Below the pieces are notes generated by a model. The model was not told where the DNA came from, made no database searches, and saw nothing but the letters and a program-made list of their open reading frames with translations. Below, piece by piece: positions 23,413-24,022 of a stretch of 24,022 nt of DNA (the first letter of the stretch is position 1; each line of letters begins with the position of its first letter). This DNA is from a virus: IMG/VR virus record IMGVR_UViG_3300006920_000246, positions 1 through 24,022 of that record; one strand, written 5' to 3'. Position numbers and translations under genes: made by a program.

Positions 23413-23879
23413 GTGAAGAAATTATAGAAGAAGTCATTGAACTATCTCAGGAAGAATTAGATGTTATTGAAGCTGAACGTATTGAAGCAGAAAGACTAGC
23501 AGAGGAAGCTAGGGTTGAAGCAGGTCGTATATTAGAAGTAGCAAGGATAGTTGATATCAAGGATCGATATAAAAACCTTAAAGACCACAGGGCTGCAGGA
23601 GCGGCTCTTGGTATTTCTAATGTAGACTTACATGTTAAGAAGATTTGTGATAATAGTGACAAGGTTAAAGCGGAAGCTGACATAGCTGAGTTAGAGTCAC
23701 AGGATTCTATTCAACATGTATCTAGACAATCTACTGAGTACATTGAAAAACGTAAGAGTGAGTATAGAAGTATTGAAGAAGTAATACATACTATTCTTGA
23801 TCATGGTTTAGATTCTCAAGAGTTTATTGAGCTACAGAATGAAAGGGCAGCTATTAAAGCTAAGCACCCTAAAGAATAA
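23409..23879 (+). CDS. Fibre-coupled accessory protein, 156 aa (possible tail fibre chaperone or adaptor)
   Basis: The ATG overlaps the fibre stop (ATGA, 23409-23412), implying coupled translation. Residues 1-60 are a Glu/Ala/Arg-rich, probably coiled-coil helix (E-A-E-R-I-E-A-E-R-L-A-E-E-A). The end has K-S-E-Y-R-S-I-E-E-V-I-H-T-I-L-D-H-G (116-133) and E-R-A-A-I-K-A-K-H-P-K-E (145-156). This resembles the Y-P-S-I-x-E-Q-L-D-x-L/I-x-H-G ... I-K-A-V-K-x-K-Y-P-K ending found on many small phage tail-accessory proteins. In T7 this slot holds the holin gene 17.5, but no transmembrane segment is seen here. A fibre folding chaperone or trimming/attachment factor is the best guess. Confidence 0.65.
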   Translation: MSEEIIEEVIELSQEELDVIEAERIEAERLAEEARVEAGRILEVARIVDIKDRYKNLKDHRAAGAALGISNVDLHVKKICDNSDKVKAEADIAELESQDSIQHVSRQSTEYIEKRKSEYRSIEEVIHTILDHGLDSQEFIELQNERAAIKAKHPKE

Positions 23880-23887
23880 TAATTAAT

Positions 23888-23919
23888 GGGGAGGTAGTCA
23901 ATACTATCTCTCCTTATTT
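23888..23919 (+). terminator. Probable terminator after the tail fibre operon
   Basis: GGGGAGGTAG (23888-23897) pairs with CTATCTCTCC (23904-23913), ten pairs with two G-T, around TCAATA. TTATTT follows. The T-tract is short and interrupted, so it is weaker than the capsid terminator, though the 5' arm starts with the same TGGGGAGG. It would separate the fibre genes from the gene at 23934. Confidence 0.72.
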
Positions 23920-23933
23920 ACAAAGGAGATTAT

Positions 23934-24022
23934 ATGGCTGAAAAGAAATCTAAATGGCAGAAAATGTTTAGTGCAGGGTTTACAGGTGAAAAACTTAAAT
24001 TAAGTAAACGTGAGCAACAGAA
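23934..24022 (+). CDS. Start of an unidentified gene (cut by window edge)
   Basis: ATG at 23934, preceded by AAAGGAGA at 23922-23929 with 4 bases spacing. The first 29 residues (M-A-E-K-K-S-K-W-Q-K-M-F-S-A-G-F, then K-L-K-L-S-K-R-E-Q-Q) are basic and hydrophilic. The frame is open to the window end. T7 order would place holin, small terminase or 18.5-type genes here, but nothing visible decides among these. Confidence 0.75.
   Translation, partial: MAEKKSKWQKMFSAGFTGEKLKLSKREQQ

Noticed and set aside
23409-23879. Small terminase subunit as identity of the gene after the fibre
   Set aside because: No helix-turn-helix is apparent, the length exceeds T7 gp18 (89 aa), and the C-terminal pattern resembles tail-accessory proteins instead.

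Overview
The window is 24 kb of a strictly-lytic-looking, T7-type podovirus genome (Autographivirales-like layout). Every supported gene is on the + strand, tightly packed, often with stop/start overlaps. The DNA is AT-rich (by eye about one third G+C; not counted), with AGA as the dominant arginine codon. Shine-Dalgarno (SD) sites of the AAGGAGG type precede most genes. Together with marine-phage-like modules in the tail fibre, this suggests a phage of a low-GC, probably marine, Gram-negative bacterium. Phages of SAR11-like hosts are one possibility, but the host cannot be fixed from this sequence.

Bases 1-1839 are the 3' nearly complete family-A DNA polymerase; its reading frame runs off the left edge. 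A 296-bp gene-free stretch (1840-2135) follows. It holds several hairpins and two diverged copies of a 31-33 nt element. Next come small unassigned genes (2136-3000), one only 33 codons long and one with a likely membrane segment. Then comes a nucleic-acid block: deoxynucleoside monophosphate kinase, endonuclease VII-type HNH nuclease, T7 gp6-type 5'-3' exonuclease, a 55-aa zinc-ribbon protein and an 82-aa basic protein. These would degrade host DNA, recycle nucleotides and resolve replicating DNA.

From 5095 the morphogenesis genes follow T7 order: gp7.3-like tail protein, portal (gp8), scaffold (gp9), capsid (gp10), an intrinsic terminator in the position of T7 T-phi, tail tube proteins (gp11, gp12), and a protein in the gp13 slot that looks like a beta-barrel rather than T7 gp13. 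After these come the three ejection/core proteins (gp14-, gp15- and gp16-like) and a 1234-aa tail fibre with a T7 gp17 N-terminus. A fibre-linked accessory protein, a second terminator and the first 29 codons of another gene close the window. No RNA polymerase, integrase, terminase or recognisable lysis gene is inside the window; some would be expected just outside it.

The departures from T7 that merit attention are the structured intergenic region, a shortened thioredoxin-binding loop in the polymerase, a cupin-like protein in the gp13 slot, a phage-lysozyme domain in place of the gp16 transglycosylase, a modular fibre ending in three probable C1q-like domains, and the accessory gene translationally coupled to the fibre. 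I see no tRNA, CRISPR array, insertion sequence or toxin-antitoxin pair.
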